Shown here: in pieces, positions 1 through 7,830 of the stretch
How positions within the stretch are numbered: position 1 is the first letter of the stretch
How the letters are laid out: the number at the start of each line of letters is the position of its first letter
Assembly: GCA_003212695.1 (NCBI GenBank)
Contig: QCPC01000004.1
Span: 1 to 64,000, forward strand
Source of the DNA: Prochlorococcus sp. AG-436-C13
GTDB taxonomy: Bacteria; Cyanobacteriota; Cyanobacteriia; PCC-6307; Cyanobiaceae
Length of the DNA stretch: 64,000 bases
Reading direction: 5' to 3'
Position numbers and translations under genes: made by a program
Notes under the pieces: generated by a model
Told to the model about the DNA's origin: nothing
The model's database searches: none
Seen by the model: the letters and a program-made list of their open reading frames with translations, nothing else

Positions 1-255
1 TATTTTTATGCTAGAGCCTATTCTAGCTATTTTCTAAAAGAATACATAGAAGCTATAAAATATCTGAAAAAAGCAATAGCAATTGATCCTGAATTTGCAA
101 ATAGTTATTATTTGATAGGCTTGAGTAAACAGGGTTTAGGCAACAAAAGAGGTTCTTGTATTAATTACAAGAAAGCAGCCTCTCTTAAGAGTGTACAGGC
201 AACCAAATATCTTAATAGTAGAAGCGGTAAATGGTGCAAAAATATGCCTGATTAA
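1..255 (+). CDS. TPR-repeat protein, C-terminal end (partial)
   Basis: The open frame enters from the left window edge and stops at TAA 253-255, so only the last 84 residues are visible. Around residues 1-50 there is a TPR-like helix pair with the usual small and aromatic positions (a block reading AIKYLKKAIAIDPEFANSYY). This is the tandem 34-residue repeat used for protein-protein contact. The C-terminal tail is basic and carries no catalytic motif. The start and full length lie outside the window. In Prochlorococcus, TPR genes of this kind are frequent in variable islands, which fits its accessory neighbours. The specific function is unknown. Confidence 0.8.
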   Translation, partial: YFYARAYSSYFLKEYIEAIKYLKKAIAIDPEFANSYYLIGLSKQGLGNKRGSCINYKKAASLKSVQATKYLNSRSGKWCKNMPD

Positions 256-293
256 ATAACAACAAATCCTATTCCTAGCCTAAAAAATATTAT

Positions 294-518
294 TTAATTT
301 TCGTCTTGATCAATTAGCAATTGATGTTCTTCAGTCAATTCATCATCCAGAGGTGGATAATAGGTTTGACCAGTTTTAGCGACATGCCGTGTCCATAAAT
401 CAAACAAAGTTCGTCTATAAAGCTTGTCGGCATAAGTCCTATCTTCTTCTGTCTCACCATTTCGTCTTAACCACCCAAGTGGTTTGACAATCCTTTTATC
501 CTCTATTCTTTCCAGCAT
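294..518 (-). CDS. Small conserved-looking hypothetical protein, 74 aa
   Basis: The frame opens at ATG (516-518) and lies 34 bp downstream of the 502-aa gene on the same strand, so the two may be co-transcribed. The protein is soluble, charged and rich in Arg and Glu. It has a Trp/Arg-rich N-terminal half and an acidic C-terminus ending in a [12 protein letters not shown] stretch. There is no signal peptide, membrane segment or metal-binding motif. I do not recognise the family. The codon use and length look like a real gene rather than a shadow, because no competing frame covers it. Function unknown. Confidence 0.6.
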   Translation of the reverse strand: MLERIEDKRIVKPLGWLRRNGETEEDRTYADKLYRRTLFDLWTRHVAKTGQTYYPPLDDELTEEHQLLIDQDEN

Positions 519-552
519 ATCAAATTAATTTTATTTATTAATTATAAGACTT

Positions 553-2061
553 TCATTTAGGGATGTCAGTATTTTCTTCAAGATTAGAATCTAAATTGAC
601 ATCTTTTTCTGAGGCAATAAATACTTCCCTGTAACTAGATAACAATTGATTTGATTTTTTATTCAAACGAGAATCAAAAGATGCTTTTAGGGCTTGTGAT
701 TTTGAAGATGCATACAATAAGGCTGCGGCAGAAGCAGTCAAAACAATTGATATTGTAAAGCCAAATAATGACAATCCTAATGATGCTATTTTGTTTGGAT
801 CTTGTAGCTTTCGGAAGAATTGAACTGTAGCTTGCTCAACTGCCTTACCTCCACTTGCCCATTTCAGAGGGCCTTGAGTAGCCTCCATGTCACCTAATTT
901 TTGCTGAGAGGCCTTATCAACTACTACCCATTTTAAGCCAGGAGGCTGACCTCTAAAATCTTTCAAGTAGTCGCCAATATAATATTCGTTCAGATAACGT
1001 AGATTACTCATATTCATTTTATCTTCCAACTGTAAATTCCATTTTCTTTCTGCTTCATTATAAGATTTAAAGTCATCACTATAAGCATCATCTTTTATAT
1101 TAGATGTTTTAGTTTTAGCAAGATTTTTTTGTCCTTCAATTGAAGCTAAGACATTAACTTTCCTACAAGGAGGAAGAGTTGCTCCGTATTTATCAAGTAT
1201 TTCTTGTGCAGGTAAATTAATATAACTTTGGTTAGATACTCCATAGGCCGTTAACCTTAATTCCTCATAAATCTGTCTTTCCTTTCTCTTTGAAGTGTTT
1301 AATCCACTCATCTGTTCTTTAAGACTATTACACTCTTGCGTTGCTAATTTCAATTCTGGGTTATCTACTTTTCTATTAATAACCAACTTTTGTTTATCTA
1401 GACGAGAAAGCTGGTCTTCTAATCGTTTTTTCTTCTGAGACATTTCTTGCTTTTTCTCAGCATCTTTCTTTTCTACAACTTCAGACGCATAATCTTCCAT
1501 AATGGCTTCTTTCGACATAATCATATCAATGCCTACTCCTGAGACCAAAGTCTTAATAAGAGATAAAATCAAGAAGGCAACTAAGCTTGCAGTCGCCTTA
1601 GAGTTATTTCCCTTTGATCTATTGGTTGAATTCTGACCAGAGATATTTGATCCCCAGAGAATTAAATAACCAAGAACAAACGAGAAAGGTAATGCGACTG
1701 ATTTGGCTAATGTACTAACTGCAAAGTAGAAAATAGGTAGAGTTGAAAAGAAATCCCATATAGTGGATATACTCATCACTTTCGAGACAGACGACAAAGA
1801 CCTGTCTAGTTCCTTGCTTGAATAAGAAGTTCCCCTAAATTTTCCAGAAGGGACCCAAATAGTCTCTATAAATGATTTAAAAAGATTTTCATCTTCCTGC
1901 TCTAACTCATCTCTGGGGTTAATTCTTATTCTTTGAGATGGAGAAGTCTGGTCTTGTCTATATTCACAAAGACTCTTATTAGCTTTTTTTCTTAGATAAT
2001 CTAATTCTGGCTGACTCTCAATCCAACTAATCAGTTCTTCAGATTCTTTCTTGCTGACCAT
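553..2061 (-). CDS. Large coiled-coil membrane protein of unknown function, 502 aa
   Basis: Starts at ATG 2059-2061. The order of segments is: a charged cytosolic-type N-terminus (1-95), two or three hydrophobic helices (about 97-180), a long Lys/Glu/Gln-rich coiled-coil stretch (about 190-255), a soluble domain containing Cys pairs (about 255-425), one more membrane helix (about 425-455) and a charged tail. The layout (membrane anchor, long coiled coil, second anchor) resembles membrane-shaping or sensor proteins such as DUF4407-type families, but I cannot assign it. It sits between the TPR fragment and a serine-protease remnant in an accessory-looking stretch. No enzyme motif is visible. 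Confidence 0.75.
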   Translation of the reverse strand: MVSKKESEELISWIESQPELDYLRKKANKSLCEYRQDQTSPSQRIRINPRDELEQEDENLFKSFIETIWVPSGKFRGTSYSSKELDRSLSSVSKVMSISTIWDFFSTLPIFYFAVSTLAKSVALPFSFVLGYLILWGSNISGQNSTNRSKGNNSKATASLVAFLILSLIKTLVSGVGIDMIMSKEAIMEDYASEVVEKKDAEKKQEMSQKKKRLEDQLSRLDKQKLVINRKVDNPELKLATQECNSLKEQMSGLNTSKRKERQIYEELRLTAYGVSNQSYINLPAQEILDKYGATLPPCRKVNVLASIEGQKNLAKTKTSNIKDDAYSDDFKSYNEAERKWNLQLEDKMNMSNLRYLNEYYIGDYLKDFRGQPPGLKWVVVDKASQQKLGDMEATQGPLKWASGGKAVEQATVQFFRKLQDPNKIASLGLSLFGFTISIVLTASAAALLYASSKSQALKASFDSRLNKKSNQLLSSYREVFIASEKDVNLDSNLEENTDIPK

Positions 2062-2157
2062 TTCTTTTTTTTTCTAATAGTAATTGATTTTTCAACATGT
2101 TCAAGTTTACAAAGAGTTCCCTTACATAACAGAGTGAAAATCCTGAAATTTTAATGA

Positions 2158-2433
2158 ATGGCAAAAGAAAAATTCCTACAAACTCTACCCATGCCAGCTA
2201 TTGCAACGGCATTATTTATTCTTCCTATAAGCCAGTCAATAATTTCTGCACCAGTGAGATTAGCAACGAAAGTAGAAGCTACGAACAAGGAAGATATTGC
2301 TAAAATCACCAAATCAATAACTGTTCGGGTAGCTGGATCCACTCAAGGATCAGGGGTGTTGGTCAAGAAGAACGGAAATCGCTATACAGTTCTTTTATCA
2401 TCAACTTCAACGAGCCCTTCATTACTGGTTTGA
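2158..2433 (+). pseudogene. Truncated trypsin-like serine protease remnant (N-terminus only)
   Basis: The 91-residue frame begins with a signal-peptide-like stretch (residues 10-30). It runs into the start of a trypsin-like fold: a beta-strand block ITVRVAGSTQGSGVLVKKNG followed by NRYTVL. In intact exported S1 proteases this would lead into the catalytic-histidine segment (a TAxHVV-type motif). Instead the frame degenerates into Ser/Thr-rich sequence and stops. No His, Asp or Ser triad segment follows before the next gene at 2569. I read it as a decayed protease or protease-like gene. It could instead be a short exported protein that is still expressed. Confidence 0.6.
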
Positions 2434-2568
2434 GTTCCTATTGATCCTGTTGAGCCTAAAACGCTTATAACTTTCACATTATTAAGGCAAGTATGACCAG
2501 TCTTCCATTTGAAGGTATAAACAAATAAATGTTACTCCAGATTCAACTGGATTTATCAAGAGTTTTTT

Positions 2569-3900
2569 ATGGAAGCAAGAGAACAATGGCGCTCAAGCTT
2601 GGGATTTATGCTTGCCGCTGCTGGAAGTGCGGTTGGATTAGGTAATCTTTGGGGCTTTGCTTACAGGACTCAACAAGGGGGAGGAGCTGCTTTTCTGTTG
2701 CTCTATGTGCTGATTGTTTTAGTTGTTTGCCTCCCTGTTCTCGTTGCGGAAATGGTTTTAGGCAGAAGCACAGCCAGTAGTCCATTGTTGGCTCCTATTA
2801 AAGCAGGGGGCAAATTATGGCAACCCCTGGGTTGGGTTTTTGTAATTGCATCATGCGGAATTCTGTCTTTTTATGCGGTATTGATGGGGTGGACTGCTGA
2901 TACATTCTTTCATTCATTATTCTTTGGATTGCCTCAATCTCTTGATGAGGCAACAACCTTTGTAACTTCAGTAAGTAAGGGAAGCAGTGTATTCCTTGGT
3001 CAGTTGTTAAGTTTGGTCTTAACAGCCGCAGTTGTCTCTGCTGGCATTAGAGGTGGTATTGAGAAAATCGCGAGGTGGAGCATGCCCTTGCTTTTTGGAT
3101 TAGTAATAATTCTTGCAGTATGGTCAGCAACTTTGCCAGGAGCCTGGGATGGCTATCAGGACTTTCTTTTAAAATGGGACTCAAGTCAATTAAGGAATCC
3201 GGAGACAATTCGTAATGCATTTGGACAAGCATTTTTTTCTTTGAGTCTGGGTATTGGAATAATGGTTGCTTATTCTTCTTATTTGAATAAAAAGAATCAA
3301 CTTCCAAAACAAGCTTTAATAATTTCTGGCATGGATACTTCTGTGGGAATACTTGCAGGAATGGTTACTTTCCCTATCGTTGCGAGTTTCCCTCAGGTTC
3401 AAGAAGCCGTAAAAGGATCATTCGTTTCAACATTTTTTGTTGCTTTACCTACTGGCTTAAGTTCTTTAGGTATTACAGGTCAAATAATTGCTGTTTTGCT
3501 TTTTTCGCTTACTTTTATTGCTGCATTAACTTCTGCTATTTCTCTCCTTGAGGTGCCTGTCTCATCTCTAATTGATGGTTTTGGTTGGAGTAGAAATAAA
3601 GCTGTAATTCTTTCTACATTAGTAATATTCGTTATTGGAGTTCCTTCAGCTATTTCGGAAGATGTTTTAGGTAAAATGTTTGCCTATATGGATATATTAC
3701 TTTTGTTAGGTGGTTTCTTAATATCTATTTTGATTGGATGGTTTGTAACAAGAAACTATGACAACGATCTTTCAGAAAGCAACTCAAATATAGGTGTAAG
3801 GCGTTATTTAAAATTTATGCTTCGCTGGATTTCGCCTATAGCAATTGCATTTGGCTTATTTGTTAGTGTGTATGATTTAGTTAAACCGCCAATAACATAA
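2569..3900 (+). CDS. Sodium-dependent transporter, NSS/SNF family
   Basis: A 443-residue inner-membrane protein with about 11 hydrophobic helices. TM1 carries the family signature GSAVGLGNLWGFAYRTQQGG, whose unwound Gly-rich region forms the Na+ and substrate sites. TM2 ends in the conserved AEMVLGR element. The length fits the shorter bacterial neurotransmitter:sodium symporters (LeuT/MhsT type), which import amino acids or related solutes. The substrate cannot be read from sequence. ATG start. It is transcribed alone, with the protease remnant upstream and a gene-free stretch downstream. Sodium symport is plausible for a marine organism. Confidence 0.93.
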   Translation: MEAREQWRSSLGFMLAAAGSAVGLGNLWGFAYRTQQGGGAAFLLLYVLIVLVVCLPVLVAEMVLGRSTASSPLLAPIKAGGKLWQPLGWVFVIASCGILSFYAVLMGWTADTFFHSLFFGLPQSLDEATTFVTSVSKGSSVFLGQLLSLVLTAAVVSAGIRGGIEKIARWSMPLLFGLVIILAVWSATLPGAWDGYQDFLLKWDSSQLRNPETIRNAFGQAFFSLSLGIGIMVAYSSYLNKKNQLPKQALIISGMDTSVGILAGMVTFPIVASFPQVQEAVKGSFVSTFFVALPTGLSSLGITGQIIAVLLFSLTFIAALTSAISLLEVPVSSLIDGFGWSRNKAVILSTLVIFVIGVPSAISEDVLGKMFAYMDILLLLGGFLISILIGWFVTRNYDNDLSESNSNIGVRRYLKFMLRWISPIAIAFGLFVSVYDLVKPPIT

Positions 3901-4466
3901 AATAATTTTATAATTACATTGATTTCTTAGTTTAGAACACACTCTCTAAGGTCAGCAATTCCTGTTCGGGTGAGAATAATTTATTTAATATCTGGTGAAG
4001 ATTTAATTTTTTTCGCTTCACATTTATAAGCCATGCTTCTTATAAGCATCAGAAAGAAATACCCCCTTGTCCTTATGGCCGCTACTTTAGTGGACTAAAC
4101 CAACTCAAAAGTGGACATGAAATTAAAATGCTCACTCCCTAGAGCAATTTCAGCAGCCTTAGAAATACAAGCTATTTTTTAAGAACGCCTTTCAGATGAA
4201 CTGTTCTATAAGGCTTTTAGTTGACCTCAAAAGGCCCAACTTCCACAAGCCCCTTGTAGCTAAGAGGGAGAGCACTCCCTTGGTAAGGGAGAGAAGTCTC
4301 GGGTTCAAGTCGTCCCAACGAGGGCACTAGCCCACCTCTTCCAAGAGAAACCTTATCAGGCACCAGAGGTTGTTTATATCTAAAAGCAAACGCCCACTTA
4401 TTAGTCCATCTTGTCTCTAGTAAATAAGATACCCCATTATTTCTTGATGAATCATTTAAATAGCAA
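3901..4466. other. Gene-poor intergenic stretch with a tRNA remnant
   Basis: No frame with protein-like composition is visible on either strand over about 566 bp. The stretch contains a degenerate tRNA-Thr at 4249-4325 (separate entry) and a short direct repeat (TTATAAGC occurring twice near 4024 and 4037). I see nothing else definite. It separates the NSS transporter from the TPR-sulfotransferase gene. Confidence 0.5.
4249..4325 (+). pseudogene. Degenerate tRNA-Thr(GGT)
   Basis: An almost canonical D-arm (GCTA..GAGC with one mismatch) is followed by a perfect anticodon arm, CTCCC TTGGTAA GGGAG, giving anticodon GGT (Thr). The variable region is two bases too long. The T-arm keeps GGGTTCAAGTC but its 3' side does not pair. 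The acceptor stem GCCCCTT against ACGAGGGC has two mismatches and a wobble. I therefore read it as a decayed or partial copy of tRNA-Thr(GGT) rather than a working gene. It resembles the tRNA fragments left at integration sites of mobile elements. A sequencing error is less likely, because several arms are affected. Confidence 0.65.
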
Positions 4467-6134
4467 TCAATAATCTTTTAGTAGTTTCATCGCAGGTCTA
4501 AGCATATCTCTATAATTTGTCCAACCTCCAAGAGATTTTGAGTTAATAGGAGATCTAACTTGAATAACGCTAGCTGTTTTTACATTACGATTAACCATAT
4601 GAGGACTTAAATATGCATCATCCCAATCCCAAGAAAGCCAGTCTATTAATCTCTTTATCTCAATTTCTAAGTTTGAAACCATTGCATCATAATTAAATGA
4701 ATATATTTTAGAATTGAATCTATTTTTATACTCATTCATGGTTTTTTCTTGATCAAGATATACACGAGCACAGTCTTTCAAAGAAGAAGAAAAGCGCACA
4801 CCTTCACCAAAGTTAGCTCTATAAAGAGAAAGAATATTGTCCAGAGGATTTCTAAAGCAATGTATCACTTTTGCAGAAGGTATCGCAGTTAAAATATAAC
4901 CAAGGTAAAGGTAATTATACAAATATTTGTCTGTAGATATAGTTTTATTTTTGATAAATTTTGACCGTTCCCTTAAATATGAATTATAAAGTTTATTTGC
5001 AAAGTTTGGTTGAGCAGAATATATCAACAAATCCTGCAAAGATTTTTCAAATAAAGGCTTTTCGCCTAGATCTATAACATTTTTATTAGCGCTTAAGATG
5101 GTTTCTAGTAATGTAGAACCACTTCTAGGCATACCTACTATAAATATGCATTCCTCTTCATGTTTTGCATCTAATCGGTTATCATTAATAAATTTTCCTG
5201 AGTTAATTAAATATTCATTTGATTTGCTTATCAGCTGATCTGCGCTTGAAGGGTATAAGGAAAGTTTCAAGTCATTGGCTTTTTGCAAGGATTTAGCACT
5301 TTCATCAAAAAGACCTTTATTATGAAAGAAATTTGATTTGGCAAAATAAAAATCAATTCTATCTTTCTTAGTGGGTAATTTATCTATATCTATTTTAATC
5401 AACTCATCATTAAGAACCTTATCCTCATGACAATTACTCAAACAAGATAAAGAATAAAAAGCGTTTGCAAATTGTCTATTTAATGTAATTGCTTTGTAAA
5501 GATTATCCCTTGCCTTTAAGAAATTTCCTGTTTCTTTATATATCTCTGCTAGCAAACAATATGAATCTGACTTGTCTTTATCTATATTAATTACCTTTTT
5601 TATTGTATCCTCTGCCTTAGAATACTCACCATTGCTTCTATAAACCTTCGAAAGCAAGTAATATGCAGATATATTATTTGGCTGAATGTTGATAGCTTTT
5701 CTAATATTATATTTAGCCTCTTTTAGTTCTATTCTCTTATAAAGAATATCTGCTAGATTTAAAAAAGAACTAGCACTTCTAGGATTGATTAATATTGCCT
5801 TACGTATGTACTTTTCTGCTTCTTTTAAATCACCTTTATGCACAAGAATAACTCCTACATTTGAATATGCAGGTGCATAGTATGGAGAAATAGAAATAGA
5901 TTTCATATTATATCTTAAGGCTTCATCTATCATTGAATTTTGCAATGCAATAAGTCCAAGGCCAGAATATACTCTAGGGTCATTAATGCCAGCATTAATG
6001 ATTTGTTTATACTGAGTAAATGCCTCGTCAATTTTTCCATTTGCATGATTCTGCAATGCCAAATCAACGAGGCTATTTGAGCGATTTTTTGTGGCTCCCT
6101 TTTTCCTTTCTTCAATATCCCCAAAACCTTTCAT
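4467..6134 (-). CDS. TPR-repeat protein fused to a sulfotransferase domain
   Basis: The N-terminal half (about 20-230) is a run of about six TPR units. The C-terminal half (about 325-555) is a sulfotransferase domain. It has the 5'-phosphosulfate loop GMPRSGSTLLETIL, which binds PAPS, and a downstream FRNPLDNILSLYR segment that fits the 3'-phosphate-binding motif. TPR-sulfotransferases move sulfate from PAPS to tyrosine or glycans, and the acceptor here is unknown. I chose the ATG at 6132-6134; a TTG five codons upstream (6149) is an alternative. The gene stands alone among accessory genes. Such fusions are common in Prochlorococcus variable islands and may modify the cell surface. Confidence 0.88.
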   Translation of the reverse strand: MKGFGDIEERKKGATKNRSNSLVDLALQNHANGKIDEAFTQYKQIINAGINDPRVYSGLGLIALQNSMIDEALRYNMKSISISPYYAPAYSNVGVILVHKGDLKEAEKYIRKAILINPRSASSFLNLADILYKRIELKEAKYNIRKAINIQPNNISAYYLLSKVYRSNGEYSKAEDTIKKVINIDKDKSDSYCLLAEIYKETGNFLKARDNLYKAITLNRQFANAFYSLSCLSNCHEDKVLNDELIKIDIDKLPTKKDRIDFYFAKSNFFHNKGLFDESAKSLQKANDLKLSLYPSSADQLISKSNEYLINSGKFINDNRLDAKHEEECIFIVGMPRSGSTLLETILSANKNVIDLGEKPLFEKSLQDLLIYSAQPNFANKLYNSYLRERSKFIKNKTISTDKYLYNYLYLGYILTAIPSAKVIHCFRNPLDNILSLYRANFGEGVRFSSSLKDCARVYLDQEKTMNEYKNRFNSKIYSFNYDAMVSNLEIEIKRLIDWLSWDWDDAYLSPHMVNRNVKTASVIQVRSPINSKSLGGWTNYRDMLRPAMKLLKDY

Positions 6135-6149
6135 TAGTTCATAGAACAA

Positions 6150-6635
6150 AGAAAGCTTTAATCTATCCTAATATTAATAGATTTTTCTATTTTACAGGTC
6201 AAATGTTATTTAACTGTCAAAAGAATATCTAGTTTGAAGATTTTACACCTTTCATAATTTAATTGGGATGTAAGAAATAATTATCAGTCCATAGTGATGA
6301 TTGAATCTCGTATTGCAATTAATTAATTGACTTAAAAACAAAGGTAAAGAATATTTATTATCTTTAGAAGTTCAAGATAAGATATAGACCAAAAAATATA
6401 AATACAAGAAAATATTCACCACATATCAAGATTCATATAAGTTAAAAATACTGAATATAGATAATTTTGATACATCAAAAAACAACCTACAGCACATTAA
6501 CGAATAAAATTATTGCCAACTTAAGTTGCTAAACACGATTTAGTATCACTTATTACAGTGGTGAAAAAGGAATGTAACATCCAGACAAAAACATCAAGAG
6601 ATAATTGTTTATAGAAATTTATTTGAGGTACCTAA
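6150..6635. other. AT-rich intergenic region, no gene seen
   Basis: About 490 bp of very AT-rich DNA between the sulfotransferase gene (minus strand) and the small-membrane-protein cluster (plus strand). It must contain promoters for both directions. I could not find a protein-like frame, tRNA or strong hairpin in it. Confidence 0.4.
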
Positions 6636-6938
6636 ATGCTTATAAAAATTTTTATAGTTCTTGCCCCAATTGTAATTGCAGCATTTTCTACTATTGCATG
6701 GTTATCTTTCTGGGGTGTAATCAAATGGAAGAACAAAGTTTTACCAGGTGTTCCATCAATAGAAAACTATCAAGACTGGGAAGATAGTGGAATCATTCCT
6801 GATAACAGGCCAAAAGGAGGATACCCAGTATTCACGGTAAGAACTCTTGCAGTAAATGCGCTAGGGATACCAACTGTTTTCTTCCTAGGCGCAATATTTG
6901 CCATGCAGTTTATTAGAAGAGGTTTCTTTGATGCGTAG
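6636..6938 (+). CDS. PsbF-like (cytochrome b559 beta-like) two-span membrane protein lacking the heme His
   Basis: The 100-residue protein has an N-terminal membrane helix (3-29), a linker (30-62) and a C-terminal part (63-95) that closely matches PsbF. It reads [20 protein letters not shown] and then [13 protein letters not shown]. The genuine psbF of this window (55605-55751) reads [20 protein letters not shown] at the same place, so the heme-ligand His27 is replaced by Asn74 and Trp23 by Thr70. The N-terminal helix is absent from PsbF and vaguely recalls PsbY. GAGG precedes the ATG by 6 bases. What is seen: a psbF paralogue with an extra helix. Inference: it cannot ligate heme in the usual b559 way and may bind PSII or an assembly factor. 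Confidence 0.8.
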   Translation: MLIKIFIVLAPIVIAAFSTIAWLSFWGVIKWKNKVLPGVPSIENYQDWEDSGIIPDNRPKGGYPVFTVRTLAVNALGIPTVFFLGAIFAMQFIRRGFFDA

Positions 6939-7053
6939 TAAAAATAATTTCGAGCTAATGGCAGGATTAGATCAAGTTCTGTTTTTGATACTCGCTTTGA
7001 CAGCTTTTACATGGATTTCATTTCAAACAACTGCATATATTCTCAATTTATAA
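6931..7053 (+). CDS. Single-span micro-protein, 40 aa
   Basis: This frame overlaps the last 8 bases of the PsbF-like gene. It starts at ATG 6931, preceded by AGAAGAGG at good spacing, which suggests translational coupling. A second in-frame ATG at 6958 would give 31 residues. The product has one hydrophobic helix (about 14-38), typical in size for the low-molecular-mass subunits of PSII, PSI or cytochrome b6f, but I cannot match it to a named one. Its position between the PsbF-like gene and another single-span gene argues that it is real. Function unknown. Confidence 0.5.
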   Translation: MRSKNNFELMAGLDQVLFLILALTAFTWISFQTTAYILNL

Positions 7054-7272
7054 ATTCAGGGCTCAAATCTAAGTAGTAAATCTTGTTAATACAATCAAAT
7101 CATACAATTTAAAAATCTTCACTCTCTTAAGTATAAAATAAATCAACTATTAAACTATAAAATTACACTTATAAGATTACTAGAATACAATTAATAGAAA
7201 TATATTATATAGTATACAGATAAATATGTGGTTTAAAAAAAACAATTAATCATTCATAATTATTATTGAATT

Positions 7273-7479
7273 ATGAAATTCAAGGCCATGGATGCTTCCC
7301 AAACAAACTTTACTCCGTACTTATTTATAGGAGTCATTCTTATGTTCTTATTTGGATCAATAGCTTATGGCATGTATAACACTTTTGGCGCGGGTGCTCA
7401 TGGGCTAACAGATTCAATTGACGAACATGCTCGAATGCATGAATTAGGAATTGCACATTCCCATTTAGACAACAATTAA
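7273..7479 (+). CDS. Single-span small protein with PsbN-like layout and His-rich tail, 68 aa
   Basis: After a short polar N-terminus there is one membrane helix (about 15-37). It is followed by GMYNTFGAGAHGLTDSIDEH and a histidine-rich tail (HARMHELGIAHSH, about 50-63). The order helix, Y..FG, L.D, acidic-His resembles PsbN, whose helix is followed by a YTAFGPPS..L.DP.D.H pattern. The similarity is short and I treat it as suggestive only. The tail histidines could bind a metal or heme. Start ATG 7273, with ATG 7288 an alternative. The next gene begins one base after the stop, so the two are surely co-translated. Confidence 0.7.
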   Translation: MKFKAMDASQTNFTPYLFIGVILMFLFGSIAYGMYNTFGAGAHGLTDSIDEHARMHELGIAHSHLDNN

Positions 7480-7480
7480 T

Positions 7481-7666
7481 ATGTACTTTTTAAATGCTGC
7501 TTTCCTAAAGCAGATATCAGATGCATCTCAATTTTTCAGTACTGATATCAACCTAATCTCATTTATTTTTCTTTTAACAACAATAGCTCTACTTGGATTT
7601 ACTTACCTTATTGCATTATTAAGTATAAATAGTAAAATTTTTGTTAATCGAATTAACTATCGATAG
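7481..7666 (+). CDS. Single-span small membrane protein, 61 aa
   Basis: Starts at ATG 7481, one base after the preceding stop, the spacing expected for translational coupling. It has an amphipathic N-terminus, one long hydrophobic segment (about 24-48) and a basic C-terminal tail (NSKIFVNRINYR), predicting a cytoplasmic or stromal-side C-terminus. I do not recognise a family. It is the fourth consecutive tiny membrane-protein gene in this cluster and precedes a rubredoxin gene. Function unknown. Confidence 0.6.
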   Translation: MYFLNAAFLKQISDASQFFSTDINLISFIFLLTTIALLGFTYLIALLSINSKIFVNRINYR

Positions 7667-7830
7667 AAAGAGTAACCCATCTTAATATGATGGTTTTATT
7701 AAACTTTTACAAAAGGTTCATCCACAAGTTTGATAGGCAGTTAAATATCAAGATTAAAGTTTTTTAGTGAAATTTCAATTGTCTAAAATTCCTAGAGTTA
7801 TTCAATAATGTTTTAAAAAGCAACCTCTTA

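Noticed and set aside
2151..2342. Minus-strand frame antisense to the protease remnant
   Set aside because: The plus strand has a convincing signal peptide and protease start; the minus frame is its complement.
3047..3307. Minus-strand frame of 86 codons
   Set aside because: Antisense shadow within the NSS transporter gene.
4021..4045. Short direct repeat TTATAAGC around an AAGC/GCTT hairpin
   Set aside because: Too short and AT-rich to be distinguished from chance.
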